Origin: Rhodococcoides fascians A44A
Lineage (GTDB): Bacteria; Actinomycetota; Actinomycetes; Mycobacteriales; Mycobacteriaceae
Direction: 5' to 3'
Assembly (NCBI RefSeq): GCF_000760735.1
Contig: NZ_JMEX01000008.1
Coordinates: 1,097,483 to 1,161,482, forward strand
Length of the DNA stretch: 64,000 bases
How positions within the stretch are numbered: the stretch's first letter is position 1; every line of letters begins with the position of its first letter. The translations under genes and the position numbers were made by a program. The notes below the pieces were generated by a model. The model had not been told where the DNA came from and ran no database searches. It was given only the letters and a program-made list of their open reading frames with translations. This document shows positions 8,178 through 17,148 of the stretch, in pieces.

Positions 8178-9020
8178 ATGGGCTTCGATATGTCGATCCG
8201 AGTGAGTAACCGTGTGCGCGGTGTCGTTCGCGGGATCGACGACGTCGGCGAGTTGGCACTGTTCTTCGGACGCGCCCTCGCGTCGACGGGCAAGGCCGCG
8301 CGCGACTACCGCGCCGAGACACTCCGTGTACTTGCCGAGATCAGCCTCGGCACAGGGGCTCTCGCGGCAGTCGGCGGAAGCATCGTCGTACTGGGATTCC
8401 TCACTCTCTTCGCCGGTGCCACCGTTGCCGTCCAGGGATTCGATTCACTGGGAAACATCGGAGTCGACGCGCTCACCGGATTCCTCGCCGCATACGTCAA
8501 CGTGCGAGTCGTGGCTCCGATCACGGCAGGCGTCGGCCTTGCCGCAACGATCGGCGCGGGTACCACCGCCCAGTTGGGCGCGATGCGTATCAGCGAAGAG
8601 ATCGACGCGCTCGAAGTGATGGCTATCAAATCGGTTCCGTACCTGGTCGGAACTCGTGTGCTCGCCGGCATGATCGCAGTCCTGCCCCTGTACTCCCTGT
8701 CTCTCATCACCTCCTTTCTGGCGAGCCGCATAGCCACCGTGGTCGTTCTCGGCCAATCGGGTGGCGTCTACGATCACTACTTCTCCACGTTCCTCGTCCC
8801 CTCGGACGTGCTGTGGTCCTTCCTTCAAGTGTTCGTGATGGCCACCGCGGTGATGCTGATTCACACCTACTACGGCTACACCGCATCGGGTGGGCCGGCG
8901 GGAGTCGGGACCGCAACCGGTCGCGCTGTTCGACTCTCGCTCATCACCGTCGTCATGGTCACGTTGATGATTTCACTTGCCCTCTACGGCAATTCCCGAT
9001 CAGTGCACTTGGCGGGATGA
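8178..9020 (+). CDS. yrbEB: YrbE/MlaE-type permease of the Mce transporter, subunit B
   Basis: A 280-residue paralogue of the preceding permease. It has an N-terminal amphipathic region, then hydrophobic spans including LAAVGGSIVVLGFLTLFAG and ITAGVGLAATIGAGTTAQLG. The family coupling segment is present as RISEEIDALEVMAIKSVPYLV. YrbEA and YrbEB form the heterodimeric permease of Mce systems. It starts 7 bp after yrbEA and ends one base before mceA, consistent with one transcript. Confidence 0.93.
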   Translation: MGFDMSIRVSNRVRGVVRGIDDVGELALFFGRALASTGKAARDYRAETLRVLAEISLGTGALAAVGGSIVVLGFLTLFAGATVAVQGFDSLGNIGVDALTGFLAAYVNVRVVAPITAGVGLAATIGAGTTAQLGAMRISEEIDALEVMAIKSVPYLVGTRVLAGMIAVLPLYSLSLITSFLASRIATVVVLGQSGGVYDHYFSTFLVPSDVLWSFLQVFVMATAVMLIHTYYGYTASGGPAGVGTATGRAVRLSLITVVMVTLMISLALYGNSRSVHLAG

Positions 9021-9021
9021 G

Positions 9022-10227
9022 ATGTCCGACGTGAACAGCACCGGATCCGGCGCACCCCGCCTGGCGGCTGTGGTTCTGGCGACCACGATCGCCGTCGCAG
9101 TCGCCGCCACCTACCTCGCCTTCACCGGTGCCGCGCAGGACGCCGTCGATCCACCGACGCGGGTGACACTGAGATCCGACCGTAGCGGTCTCGTCATGCA
9201 AGCAGGTGCCCTGGTGAAGATGCACGGGGTGGAAGTGGGGACCGTCGACATCGTCGATCGGGACGCAGAAGGTGCCGTCGTCCAACTGCGATTGAACAGC
9301 GATGCAGCACAATCGATACCCGAGAACGTGGAAGCGAACATCGCCGCCACCACGATCTTCGGTTCGAAGTTCGTCACACTCACCGAACCGGCCGATCCGT
9401 CGACGACGCCGATTGCCTCCGGCGCTGTCATCGACTCATCCTCGGTGACCGTGGAGGTCAACACCGTTTTCGAATCGCTCACCCAGGTTCTGTCGGCAGT
9501 AGAACCGGACAAGCTCAACGCCACCCTCACGACGTTGGCCACGGCACTCGGTGGGCGCGGCGGCGACCTGGGACGGAGCCTGGACGACACGAACGCACTC
9601 CTCGCTGCCGTCGAACCTCGAATTCCGACCCTGCAACGCGATATCGACTCCGGATCGACCGTGAGCGACACCGCCGCAGTTGCGGCACCGGATGTAATGA
9701 CCGATCTGCGCAACCTGACGACCACCGGGCGCACTCTCGTCGACGAGGCCGACGCTCTCGACGCCGTTCTGCTCGGGGTCATCGGGATGGCCGATGTAGG
9801 CAACCGAGTCCTGACGGACAATGCCGGAGGAATCTCGAGCACCGTGCTCGAACTGAAGCCGACAACCGAACTGCTGGAGGAATACTCACCCCAGTTCACC
9901 TGCTTCCTGCAGGGCGCGGACCGAGCCCGGGTGGGGGCAGAGGAGGTGTCCGGCGGAAACGGACGCACCATGCTGCTCAACAGCACCGTATTGTTCGGAA
10001 TCCCGCCCTACAGGCCCGAGTCGGATCTCCCGCGCGTTGCCGCGTCGGGTGGCCCGCGATGCGGCGCACTGCCCATCGTGCCCGACGACGCCGTGCCGAC
10101 CCCGTACGTGGTTGCCGACACCGGATCGAACCCGTTCCGTGCCGGCAACACCGGCCCGGTTGTCTCGCCGGGTTCGATACTGGATTTTCTGCCCGGCGGG
10201 CTCGCTGCACCGGGTGGCACCCGATGA
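9022..10227 (+). CDS. mceA: MceA-type substrate-binding protein
   Basis: A 401-residue Mce protein with an N-terminal membrane anchor (residues about 13-35) and one MCE domain at about 40-118 that includes the GLVMQAGALVKMHGVEVGTV signature. The long helical region that follows (about 150-290) contributes to the periplasm-spanning tunnel formed by MceA-F. The C-terminus is Pro/Gly rich. Mce complexes in this order import lipids such as fatty acids, mycolates or sterols; here the ligand is unknown. The ATG follows the yrbEB stop by one base, and the gene overlaps mceB by ATGA. Confidence 0.92.
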   Translation: MSDVNSTGSGAPRLAAVVLATTIAVAVAATYLAFTGAAQDAVDPPTRVTLRSDRSGLVMQAGALVKMHGVEVGTVDIVDRDAEGAVVQLRLNSDAAQSIPENVEANIAATTIFGSKFVTLTEPADPSTTPIASGAVIDSSSVTVEVNTVFESLTQVLSAVEPDKLNATLTTLATALGGRGGDLGRSLDDTNALLAAVEPRIPTLQRDIDSGSTVSDTAAVAAPDVMTDLRNLTTTGRTLVDEADALDAVLLGVIGMADVGNRVLTDNAGGISSTVLELKPTTELLEEYSPQFTCFLQGADRARVGAEEVSGGNGRTMLLNSTVLFGIPPYRPESDLPRVAASGGPRCGALPIVPDDAVPTPYVVADTGSNPFRAGNTGPVVSPGSILDFLPGGLAAPGGTR

Positions 10228-11246
10228 ACCGCACATCGAGCACGATCAAGCTGGTCGTTTTCGTGGTCGTGATGACCGCGGTCCTCGCATGCCTGGTCGT
10301 GGTATTCGGACAGGTCCGGTTCGAGTCGACCACATCCTTCCGCGCCGTCTTCACCAGCGCGTCGGGTCTGCGCAGCGGTGACTTCGTACGGGTGGCAGGG
10401 GTGGAAGTCGGAAAGGTCTCGGAAGTAGCCATCGTGGACAACCACCACGCGGAGGTCGGCATCGACGTGGGGCCCGGTTACGTGGTCACCTCGTCGACCA
10501 CTGCCACCGTCCGGTACCAGAATCTCGTCGGCGACCGCTATCTCGAACTGGCCGACGGCGCCGGTGAGGCCGAACCTCTGGGCGACAACTCGACGATCCC
10601 CCTCGAAAGAACCTCACCCGCTCTGGATCTGGACCAACTCATCGGAAGCTTCGAGCCCCTGTTCGAGTCCGTCGATCCGTCCAAGGTCAACGATCTGACC
10701 GCCGAACTCGTCGCTGCTCTCCAGGGACAGGGCGGTTCGATCGCATCCCTGCTCGCCCACACCGCCACGTTGACCACCACACTCGCCGATCGAGACGAGG
10801 TGATCGGACGGGTGATCACCAACCTGGACACCACGCTGACAACGTTGACCGACCAGAAGGATGTCGTGTCGACCGCACTCGATCGGGCACAGAACTTGGC
10901 AACCGGCCTCGCTGCCGACAGCGCGGCATGGGGTACCGCCCTGACGGAGATCGATTCGTCTGCGACAACCGTGGCCGACTTGCTGACCGTGGCCAGACCG
11001 CCCTTGCAGTCGACACTCGACGAACTCGATCGAACTGCTGTGCAACTGGATTCGCAGAAGGACAGCATCGGGAGCATCGTCTCGCGCCTCCCCGACACCT
11101 ACGCCGCGCTCAGCCGACTCGGTGCCTACGGCAACTTCTTCAACTACTACCTCTGCGGCATCAAGCTGAAGATCGACACTCCCGACGGCGGCGGCCTCAC
11201 CACGCCGCTGATCGGACAGGAGACGGGAAGGTGCGCACCACGATGA
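10224..11246 (+). CDS. mceB: MceB-type substrate-binding protein
   Basis: A 340-residue Mce protein. Residues 9-30 are a hydrophobic anchor, and the MCE domain lies at about 35-112 with GLRSGDFVRVAGVEVGKV. The helical region follows with repeated Leu/Thr heptads. The C-terminal segment YGNFFNYYLCGIKLKI is the conserved motif of the MceB branch. It overlaps both neighbours by ATGA, indicating translational coupling. Confidence 0.92.
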   Translation: MNRTSSTIKLVVFVVVMTAVLACLVVVFGQVRFESTTSFRAVFTSASGLRSGDFVRVAGVEVGKVSEVAIVDNHHAEVGIDVGPGYVVTSSTTATVRYQNLVGDRYLELADGAGEAEPLGDNSTIPLERTSPALDLDQLIGSFEPLFESVDPSKVNDLTAELVAALQGQGGSIASLLAHTATLTTTLADRDEVIGRVITNLDTTLTTLTDQKDVVSTALDRAQNLATGLAADSAAWGTALTEIDSSATTVADLLTVARPPLQSTLDELDRTAVQLDSQKDSIGSIVSRLPDTYAALSRLGAYGNFFNYYLCGIKLKIDTPDGGGLTTPLIGQETGRCAPR

Positions 11247-12298
11247 ATCAGCGTGTACGCGAGCGCAACACCGTGCGGCTCGGCATAGTCGGCACCGTCC
11301 TCGCGGTACTGGTGACAGTGGTGGCGACGAACGTGTCATCCTTGCCGATTCTGTCGGCGAGCGCTGCCTACAGCGGCGTGTTCCGAGACACCGGCGGACT
11401 CGCGACCGGAGCCGATGTCGAAGTGGCAGGAATCGTCGTCGGCGAGGTCACCGATATCGAGATCGATGCGGACACAGTGGTCATCGCATTCACCGTAGGC
11501 GGCGGGGTCGAACTCCACGACGATGCACGCCTGGCCATACCGACACAGACTGTGCTGGGCACGAAGAATCTGAGTGTCGATCCCGGTGCCGGTGGACGGC
11601 TGAGCCCAGGCTCTCGGATCGGACTGGATCACACATCCAGTCCTTACCAGTTGACCGATGCGCTGGGTGACCTTACCGACGACGTCACCGAACTCGACAC
11701 CGACGGACTGACCGACGCCATGCGCGTGAGCACCGAGGTGCTCGAGCAGACCCCCGCGGATCTCGCTGCGGCAGTGGACGGAGTGGGCCGACTCTCCCAG
11801 AGCATCGCCTCGCGCGACGGCTCTCTGCGGTCCTTGCTGTCAGCGGCGGAACAGGTCACCGGAGTACTCGCCACCCGGAGTGAACAGATCGGCATCCTCG
11901 TCACCGACGCGAACACCATTCTGAGCGAACTCGACCGTCGGCGAGCCGTCGTGGATCGATTGTTCGACAGCGTCACCGAGCTCGCCCGGCACTTGAGTGG
12001 GCTGGTCGCGGACAACGAGGCGCAACTGGGATCGACGCTGGCATCGCTGGATTCGGTACTCGAGGTGCTGGAGCAGAACAGAGCCGATATCGGCACGGCC
12101 ATCGAGAATCTGGGCCCGTACATCACTCAACTCGGCGAGGCGGTGTCGAGCGGACCGTTCTTCAACTCGTACATTCAGAACCTGATCCCTGGCCAGATCA
12201 TTTCACCGTTCATCCGTGCCGCCCTCGGACTCGGCCCCGCCCCCGGTGAATCCGCCAGTGTCAACCCACTGTCCGCCATCGACGGAGCACCCCGATGA
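11243..12298 (+). CDS. mceC: MceC-type substrate-binding protein
   Basis: A 351-residue Mce protein with an N-terminal anchor (residues about 12-34), the MCE domain (about 40-115, GLATGADVEVAGIVVGEV), a long helical part, and an SGPFFNSYIQNL segment near the end typical of MceC. The ATG at 11243 overlaps the mceB stop; a GTG 12 bases upstream (VRTT) is an alternative start. It is part of the same operon and the same predicted hexameric import tunnel. Confidence 0.9.
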   Translation: MNQRVRERNTVRLGIVGTVLAVLVTVVATNVSSLPILSASAAYSGVFRDTGGLATGADVEVAGIVVGEVTDIEIDADTVVIAFTVGGGVELHDDARLAIPTQTVLGTKNLSVDPGAGGRLSPGSRIGLDHTSSPYQLTDALGDLTDDVTELDTDGLTDAMRVSTEVLEQTPADLAAAVDGVGRLSQSIASRDGSLRSLLSAAEQVTGVLATRSEQIGILVTDANTILSELDRRRAVVDRLFDSVTELARHLSGLVADNEAQLGSTLASLDSVLEVLEQNRADIGTAIENLGPYITQLGEAVSSGPFFNSYIQNLIPGQIISPFIRAALGLGPAPGESASVNPLSAIDGAPR

Positions 12299-13521
12299 CG
12301 GCCAGGCGATGGCAACTCGCGGCCATCGGGATCGGTCTGGCGATTCTGGCCGCGGTGTCCTACACCGTCGTCCCTGCACTGAACACCACGACCATCATCG
12401 CCCAGTTCCCCAGTACCACAGGACTGTACGTCGGCGACGACGTGAAAGTCATGGGTGTCGACGTCGGAACCGTCGGCTCGATCGAACCACGAGGTGACCA
12501 CTCCGACGTCGAGCTACAGATCGACTCGTCCTACTCGGTGCCGGCCGACGCCCTGGCGGTCATCGTCTCGCACAGTCTTGTCGCCAGTCGCTTCGTACAG
12601 CTCACTCCGCCCTACACCGGGGGCTCGACGATGGTCGACGGGCAGCACATCCCGATGTCGCGCACCGCGGTACCGGTCGAGTGGGACCAGATCAAAGCTC
12701 AACTGTCTCGATTGGCGGACGCGGTGGGAACCGCTGCGCCCGACGGCCGAGCACCTCTCGGAGCCCTCGTCAACGCCGCCGATGCCAACCTCAGGGGGCA
12801 GGGGCAGAACCTCGGAGCGACCGTCGCTCAACTCTCGGACGCGTTGAAGACGTTGTCCGACGGTCGAACCGACTTGTTCGCCGTCGTACGCAACCTGCAG
12901 GTGTTCGTGTCCGCACTGTCCGCAAGTGGGCAACAGATCGTGAACTTCAACGACTCGATGGCATCGATCACCGCTGTCCTGGACGACAACTCCGAGCAGA
13001 TCGGCACCGCGTTGACGTCTCTGGACCTCGCCGTCGGCGATGTGCAGAGGTTCGTCGCCGACAATCGCGACGGTCTGGACGACACACTCCGCAGCCTGCA
13101 GACCGTCGTGGGCGAACTCGCCTCGCAGCGTGACGGACTCGCCCAGATCCTCCATGTGGCGCCAACCGCGTTGTCGAATCTGAACAACATCTACCAGCCC
13201 GCACACAACGCGATAGTTTCCGCGCTCGCGCCCAACAACTTCGCGAATCCGATGGACTTCATCTGCTCGGCCATCGCCGCAGCCGAGGATGTCGGTGCTC
13301 AGGAAGGAGCGAACCTGTGCGTGCAGTACCTCGGTCCCCTGCTGAAGACGCTGGCGTTCGACTACCTTCCTCTGTCCACCAACCCGATTCACGGTGTCGG
13401 CGCACTGCCGGATCAGCTGGTCTACAGCGAACCCGACCTGGAACCGGCCACCCCCGCGCCGACGTCGGCACCGTCGCCGTCGTCGCTGACGGATCTGTTA
13501 CTTCCCGGAGGTGATCGATGA
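12295..13521 (+). CDS. mceD: MceD-type substrate-binding protein
   Basis: A 408-residue Mce protein: hydrophobic anchor at about 6-26, MCE domain at about 33-113 (TGLYVGDDVKVMGVDVGTV), a helical stretch to about residue 300, then a MceD-type C-terminal region with cysteines (FICSAIAAAE and NLCVQYLGPLL) and a Pro/Thr/Ser-rich tail. It overlaps mceC and mceE by ATGA. Confidence 0.92.
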   Translation: MTARRWQLAAIGIGLAILAAVSYTVVPALNTTTIIAQFPSTTGLYVGDDVKVMGVDVGTVGSIEPRGDHSDVELQIDSSYSVPADALAVIVSHSLVASRFVQLTPPYTGGSTMVDGQHIPMSRTAVPVEWDQIKAQLSRLADAVGTAAPDGRAPLGALVNAADANLRGQGQNLGATVAQLSDALKTLSDGRTDLFAVVRNLQVFVSALSASGQQIVNFNDSMASITAVLDDNSEQIGTALTSLDLAVGDVQRFVADNRDGLDDTLRSLQTVVGELASQRDGLAQILHVAPTALSNLNNIYQPAHNAIVSALAPNNFANPMDFICSAIAAAEDVGAQEGANLCVQYLGPLLKTLAFDYLPLSTNPIHGVGALPDQLVYSEPDLEPATPAPTSAPSPSSLTDLLLPGGDR

Positions 13522-13652
13522 CGACACGACGAATCGGGCCTCGGCAGGCAGTGGTGCTCGCACTCGCGCTGCTGACGTCCGGCTGCGGCTGGCAGGGCCT
13601 CAATTCACTTCCGCTCCCCGGCACCGCAGGAGAAGGGGAAGGAGCGTATTAG
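13518..13652 (+). CDS. MceE leader fragment: lipoprotein signal cut off by an in-frame TAG
   Basis: The frame beginning at ATG 13518 (overlapping the mceD stop) encodes a signal peptide with lipobox LLTSGC (Cys about 23) and the conserved MceE start GLNSLPLPGTAG. It then meets TAG at 13650-13652, codon 45. The reading frame continues unchanged after the TAG into a complete MCE domain, so one nonsense substitution (for example GAG to TAG) explains the break. Without readthrough, this would be a 44-residue lipidated peptide. Confidence 0.8.
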   Translation: MTTRRIGPRQAVVLALALLTSGCGWQGLNSLPLPGTAGEGEGAY

Positions 13653-14624
13653 GTGACCATCGAGATGCCGGACGTGTCCACCATCGATCGCAATTCGCGA
13701 GTGCTCGCGTCCGACGTCACCGTGGGCCGCGTCGCGGACATCGAGCTCGACGACGGCCACGCCGTCGTCACCGTTCACCTCGACCAGAGCGTCGACCTGC
13801 CGGCGAACGCCGTCGCAGCGGTCGGTCAGACCAGCCTTCTCGGATCGACGCACATCGAACTGTCGCCACCCGTTGCCGAAGCACCGACCGGCCGGCTCGC
13901 CGACGGCGATGTCATCCCACTGGATCGCGCCGGTGCGTATCCCACCACCGAGCAGACCCTGTCGTCGCTGTCGCTCGTACTGAACGGCGGTGGACTCCCC
14001 CAACTGGGCGACATCGTGAACGAACTGGATGCCGCGATCGGCGGACGACCGGAATCGGTGCGGTCCGTGATCGATCGGCTGAACGCTCTCCTCGGCGGAC
14101 TCGTCGAACAGCAGGCGAACATCGAGCGGACGATAGACAACCTCGATCGATTCGCCGCCGACGTCGCCGATCAGAACCAGGTGCTCGCCGACGCCGTGAC
14201 CACGCTCGGCCCCGCGCTGACCGTACTGTCGAACAGCCGGCAGGACTTGACCGCCGCACTCACCTCGTTGGGCCGACTGGGTACCACGGCCGAGAAGATC
14301 GTCGACGACACCGGAGGCGATCTGGTGGCCGAGCTGCAGGAGTTGCGTCCTGTGCTTGCCTCACTGGCAGATTCCGGGACGTCCCTGACGGACGCCTTCC
14401 GTTACCTGCTCACCTACCCGTTCCCGATCGACACTTATCAGAACGCGGTACGCGGTGACTACGCCAACGGCGAGGTGACTCTCGATCTTCGGCTCGACAC
14501 TCTCGACAACGCCTTGTTTCTCGGCACACCGCTCGAAGGCGCACTCGGGTCGTTCGCACCCACTCCGTCGCCGACGATTCCGTCGACCACCGACCTCCTC
14601 ATCCCACCGGCAGGCAACCCATGA
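13653..14624 (+). CDS. mceE: MceE body without its lipoprotein signal
   Basis: Directly after the TAG, a GTG opens a 323-codon frame with the MCE domain (VTIEMPDVSTIDRNSRV..., about residues 1-80), the helical region, and an MceE-type C-terminal part (YLLTYPFPIDTYQNAV). An AGAAGGGGAAGGAG stretch lies 8 bases before this GTG, so ribosomes could restart here after terminating at TAG. The product would lack any signal peptide or lipidated Cys and so should remain cytoplasmic. Alternatives are TAG readthrough, or a non-functional mceE. The gene overlaps mceF by ATGA. Usual MceE proteins are about 370-400 residues; leader plus body together give 368 codons. Confidence 0.8.
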   Translation: MTIEMPDVSTIDRNSRVLASDVTVGRVADIELDDGHAVVTVHLDQSVDLPANAVAAVGQTSLLGSTHIELSPPVAEAPTGRLADGDVIPLDRAGAYPTTEQTLSSLSLVLNGGGLPQLGDIVNELDAAIGGRPESVRSVIDRLNALLGGLVEQQANIERTIDNLDRFAADVADQNQVLADAVTTLGPALTVLSNSRQDLTAALTSLGRLGTTAEKIVDDTGGDLVAELQELRPVLASLADSGTSLTDAFRYLLTYPFPIDTYQNAVRGDYANGEVTLDLRLDTLDNALFLGTPLEGALGSFAPTPSPTIPSTTDLLIPPAGNP

Positions 14625-15922
14625 CGTCGAAGACAACGCTCCATCGCAAGCTCTGGATCATCCTGGCCGTCGGCGTCGTCTCCACCGCCACCACGGCAAC
14701 CTATTTCGCCCGCGTGCCGGAGCAGGTCGGTATCGGCCGCTACCGAGTCGCTGTCGAGCTCGCCGACGGCGCCGGCCTCTACACCGGTGCGAACGTGACC
14801 TATCGCGGTTCCGAGATAGGACGGGTCGTCGAGCTCACAACCCTCGGTACCGGCGCGCGAGCGGTGGTGTCCCTGGAATCCGATGTCGACGTTCCCGCAG
14901 ACACGACGGCCGAGGTGCACTCGATGTCCGCAATCGGAGAGCAGTACATCGACATGGTGCCGAGCTCCGACGAGGGCCCGTACCTGTCCGACGGCGCGGT
15001 GATCTCGAAGGACCGAACCTCCGTTCCCGAGCAGGTGGGCCCGACGATCGATCTCCTGCAGTCTGCGCTGGCATCCATCGGCTCGGACAACCTACGCAGC
15101 GTGCTCGACGAAAGCGCTGCCGCACTGGGAAACAACGGAGCGAACGTATCCCAGCTACTCGATTCGCTTCGAACTCTCACCGCCGACGCGAACGCCGACA
15201 CATCGTCGATCATCGCGCTCATCGACGAAGCCGACCCCCTCCTGACAGCAACCGCCGCGAGCAGTGAGTCGATCAAGGCCTGGGCAGCGTCGCTCACCGG
15301 AGTCACGGGGACGCTCCGCGACCACGATGGGTCGGTGCGCGCCCTCGTGGACAAGGGCACGCCGATGGCAACGGAGGTGACCGCCCTGTTTCACCAGTTG
15401 CAGCCGACTCTTCCACTTCTGCTGGAGAACCTGACCACCGTGGAACAGGTTGCGGCGGTGTACAACCCTTCGATCGAGCAGATTCTGGTGCTGTATCCGC
15501 CGCTCATCGCAGCGACCCAGGGAACGGGGATGCTGAATTCCCAGTCGGGAGAGCCCGGTCAGAACACCTTCTTCGCCGCCCAGGTGAACGACCCGCCTCC
15601 GTGCACCACCGGATTCCTGCCTGCGTCCGAACGCCGATCACCCACCGAGGTAGATACGATTCCGACCCCGAAGGGCCTGTACTGCAGGATCGATCCAGCC
15701 GACCCCACCGCGGTCCGCGGCGCGCGAAACCTCCCGTGCATGGAGTTCCCGGGACGACGCGCAGCCACGGTGGAACTGTGTCGAGACCCGGTGGCGTCCA
15801 CCGGAGACTACGACCCGACCGACGGTTCCTACATCGCCGGGGACGGACGCCGGTATGTCGACGGTGGACTCGACGCCCTGCCCGAGACACTGGACGGGCT
15901 GCTCGTCCCGGACGGAGAATGA
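14621..15922 (+). CDS. mceF: MceF-type substrate-binding protein
   Basis: A 433-residue Mce protein: anchor at about 9-28, MCE domain at about 33-120 (GAGLYTGANVTYRGSEIGRV), a helical region, and an MceF-type C-terminal region with conserved YNPSIEQILVLYPPL and several cysteines around residues 325-390. It is the last gene of the Mce operon and ends 8 bp before the convergent Mce-associated gene. Confidence 0.92.
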   Translation: MTSKTTLHRKLWIILAVGVVSTATTATYFARVPEQVGIGRYRVAVELADGAGLYTGANVTYRGSEIGRVVELTTLGTGARAVVSLESDVDVPADTTAEVHSMSAIGEQYIDMVPSSDEGPYLSDGAVISKDRTSVPEQVGPTIDLLQSALASIGSDNLRSVLDESAAALGNNGANVSQLLDSLRTLTADANADTSSIIALIDEADPLLTATAASSESIKAWAASLTGVTGTLRDHDGSVRALVDKGTPMATEVTALFHQLQPTLPLLLENLTTVEQVAAVYNPSIEQILVLYPPLIAATQGTGMLNSQSGEPGQNTFFAAQVNDPPPCTTGFLPASERRSPTEVDTIPTPKGLYCRIDPADPTAVRGARNLPCMEFPGRRAATVELCRDPVASTGDYDPTDGSYIAGDGRRYVDGGLDALPETLDGLLVPDGE

Positions 15923-15929
15923 CCGCCCG

Positions 15930-16412
15930 TCAGATCGGATCCAGCTTCGAGATCAACCATCGGCCGTCGACCTGATCGAGTTCGATCCGAAGGCTGCTCG
16001 ACGCCGCCTTCGGATCGGGAGCGTCGGTCGAGGTGATGTTCTGGTTCACGAAGACCAGTGCAACGGCGGAATCCTCCGACGAGGACACGATCGAGCTCGC
16101 CGAGACCGTTGCGCTGGAGATGATTCCGCGTTCCTTGGCCGCAGGAGCGATCGATTCTGCACCGAACGCACTGTAATAGCTCAGGAAATCTCCGGTGAGG
16201 AACGACGCTGCATGCTCGATATCGGCGTCCACCGAATCCGCCCTGTAGGACAGCACGGCGACGGCACCGTCGTCGGCCGCGTCACCGATCGCCGAGCGTG
16301 ACTGGGACAGTTGCTCGTCCGTACGGGTCTGCGCGTACAGGGAGGCGGTCGACGCCCCCGCACCGACGAGTACCAGCGACAGGCCCACTGCGAATGCTCG
16401 ACGACCGATCAT
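15930..16412 (-). CDS. Mce-associated membrane protein (second gene of pair)
   Basis: A 160-residue protein with an N-terminal transmembrane segment (MIGRRAFAVGLSLVLVGAGAS) and a compact extracytoplasmic domain of the Mce-associated (Mas/VirB8-like, NTF2-fold) type: helices with FLTGDFLSYYSAF, then a beta-sheet ending in LRIELDQVDGRWLISKLDPI. This family stabilises Mce complexes. The ATG at 16412 overlaps the stop of the upstream partner (ATGA on the minus strand), fixing the start. The pair lies on the opposite strand from the Mce operon, whereas mas genes usually follow mceF in the same direction. Confidence 0.8.
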   Translation of the reverse strand: MIGRRAFAVGLSLVLVGAGASTASLYAQTRTDEQLSQSRSAIGDAADDGAVAVLSYRADSVDADIEHAASFLTGDFLSYYSAFGAESIAPAAKERGIISSATVSASSIVSSSEDSAVALVFVNQNITSTDAPDPKAASSSLRIELDQVDGRWLISKLDPI

Positions 16413-16993
16413 GGCACGAACTCCACATCGGAGACCAGAATCGTCCCGTCCTCGTTGTCGAGCGTGATTCGAAGCCGCCATACTCGCGGTTCCTCCTGCG
16501 CCCCGGAAGAATTGGTGACGCTGGAGGTCGCCGCCACGAGGACACTCGCGGCACTGTCGTCGGAGTTCTCGATACCCGCTTCGGTGATCGATCCCGTCGC
16601 CCGAACATCGGCCTGCTCCACCACCGAGACGAAATCGTCCGAGCGTTCGGCGAACTGGTCACGAAACGTTCCTGTCGACCGGTCGAGCACCCGCGCGACA
16701 TCGTCGTCGACAGTGGCGGCCGAGATGGTCGTCAAGTCGAGCACACTCTGTCGTGCGGCCTGCAGATAGCGCTGCTCGAGGTCGTGCGCGGACTCGAACG
16801 CGCGATGCTGGTGAAGCAGCACTCCAGCCGTTGCGCCGAGCGCCACCACGGCGAGCACCGCAGCCCCCACCGCCCCACGACGCACCTGCCTCGCGGGCTT
16901 CGACGAGGCAGATTCGAGCTCGCTCGGTTCCCGCTCCGGAGTGTCCTCATTCTCCTCGGATGCACTGTCCAGCACTGTTTCTCGCTGACTCAC
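16409..16993 (-). CDS. Mce-associated membrane protein (first gene of pair)
   Basis: A 194-residue protein: acidic cytoplasmic N-terminus (about 1-30), one transmembrane segment (about 40-60, GAVGAAVLAVVALGATAGVLL), then a helical and beta domain like other Mas proteins (YLQAARQSVLDLTTI, STGTFRDQFAERSDDFVSVV). It overlaps the next gene by ATGA. Its start is 31 bp from the operator copy at 17025-17042, so it is probably controlled together with the divergent hydrolase operon. Confidence 0.8.
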   Translation of the reverse strand: MSQRETVLDSASEENEDTPEREPSELESASSKPARQVRRGAVGAAVLAVVALGATAGVLLHQHRAFESAHDLEQRYLQAARQSVLDLTTISAATVDDDVARVLDRSTGTFRDQFAERSDDFVSVVEQADVRATGSITEAGIENSDDSAASVLVAATSSVTNSSGAQEEPRVWRLRITLDNEDGTILVSDVEFVP

Positions 16994-17024
16994 ATCGTCA
17001 CCTTTCCGGTCCGCAGAAATCCGA

Positions 17025-17042
17025 CCGTACTACACAGTATGG
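17025..17042. promoter_or_regulatory. Operator copy 2 (mas side)
   Basis: CCGTAC, six bases, GTATGG. This differs from the perfect repeat at 5480-5497 by one base in one arm. It lies 31 bp upstream of the mas pair start on the minus strand. It is probably bound by the same regulator. Confidence 0.6.
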
Positions 17043-17081
17043 AGACTCCGCAGCCGAATGCGCGAGAAAAACCACCCTTGT

Positions 17082-17099
17082 CCATACCTCGAAGTATGG
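17082..17099. promoter_or_regulatory. Operator copy 3 (hydrolase operon side)
   Basis: CCATAC, CTCGAA, GTATGG: a perfect 6-bp inverted repeat with the same 6-bp spacing as the site at 5480-5497. It lies 49 bp upstream of the alpha/beta hydrolase start and 57 bp (centre to centre) from copy 2, on the same divergent promoter region. Confidence 0.7.
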
Positions 17100-17148
17100 T
17101 ACGTTTCTGTGACTCGGATCGCATTCGTCCTAGGAGGCGGACCCAGAC

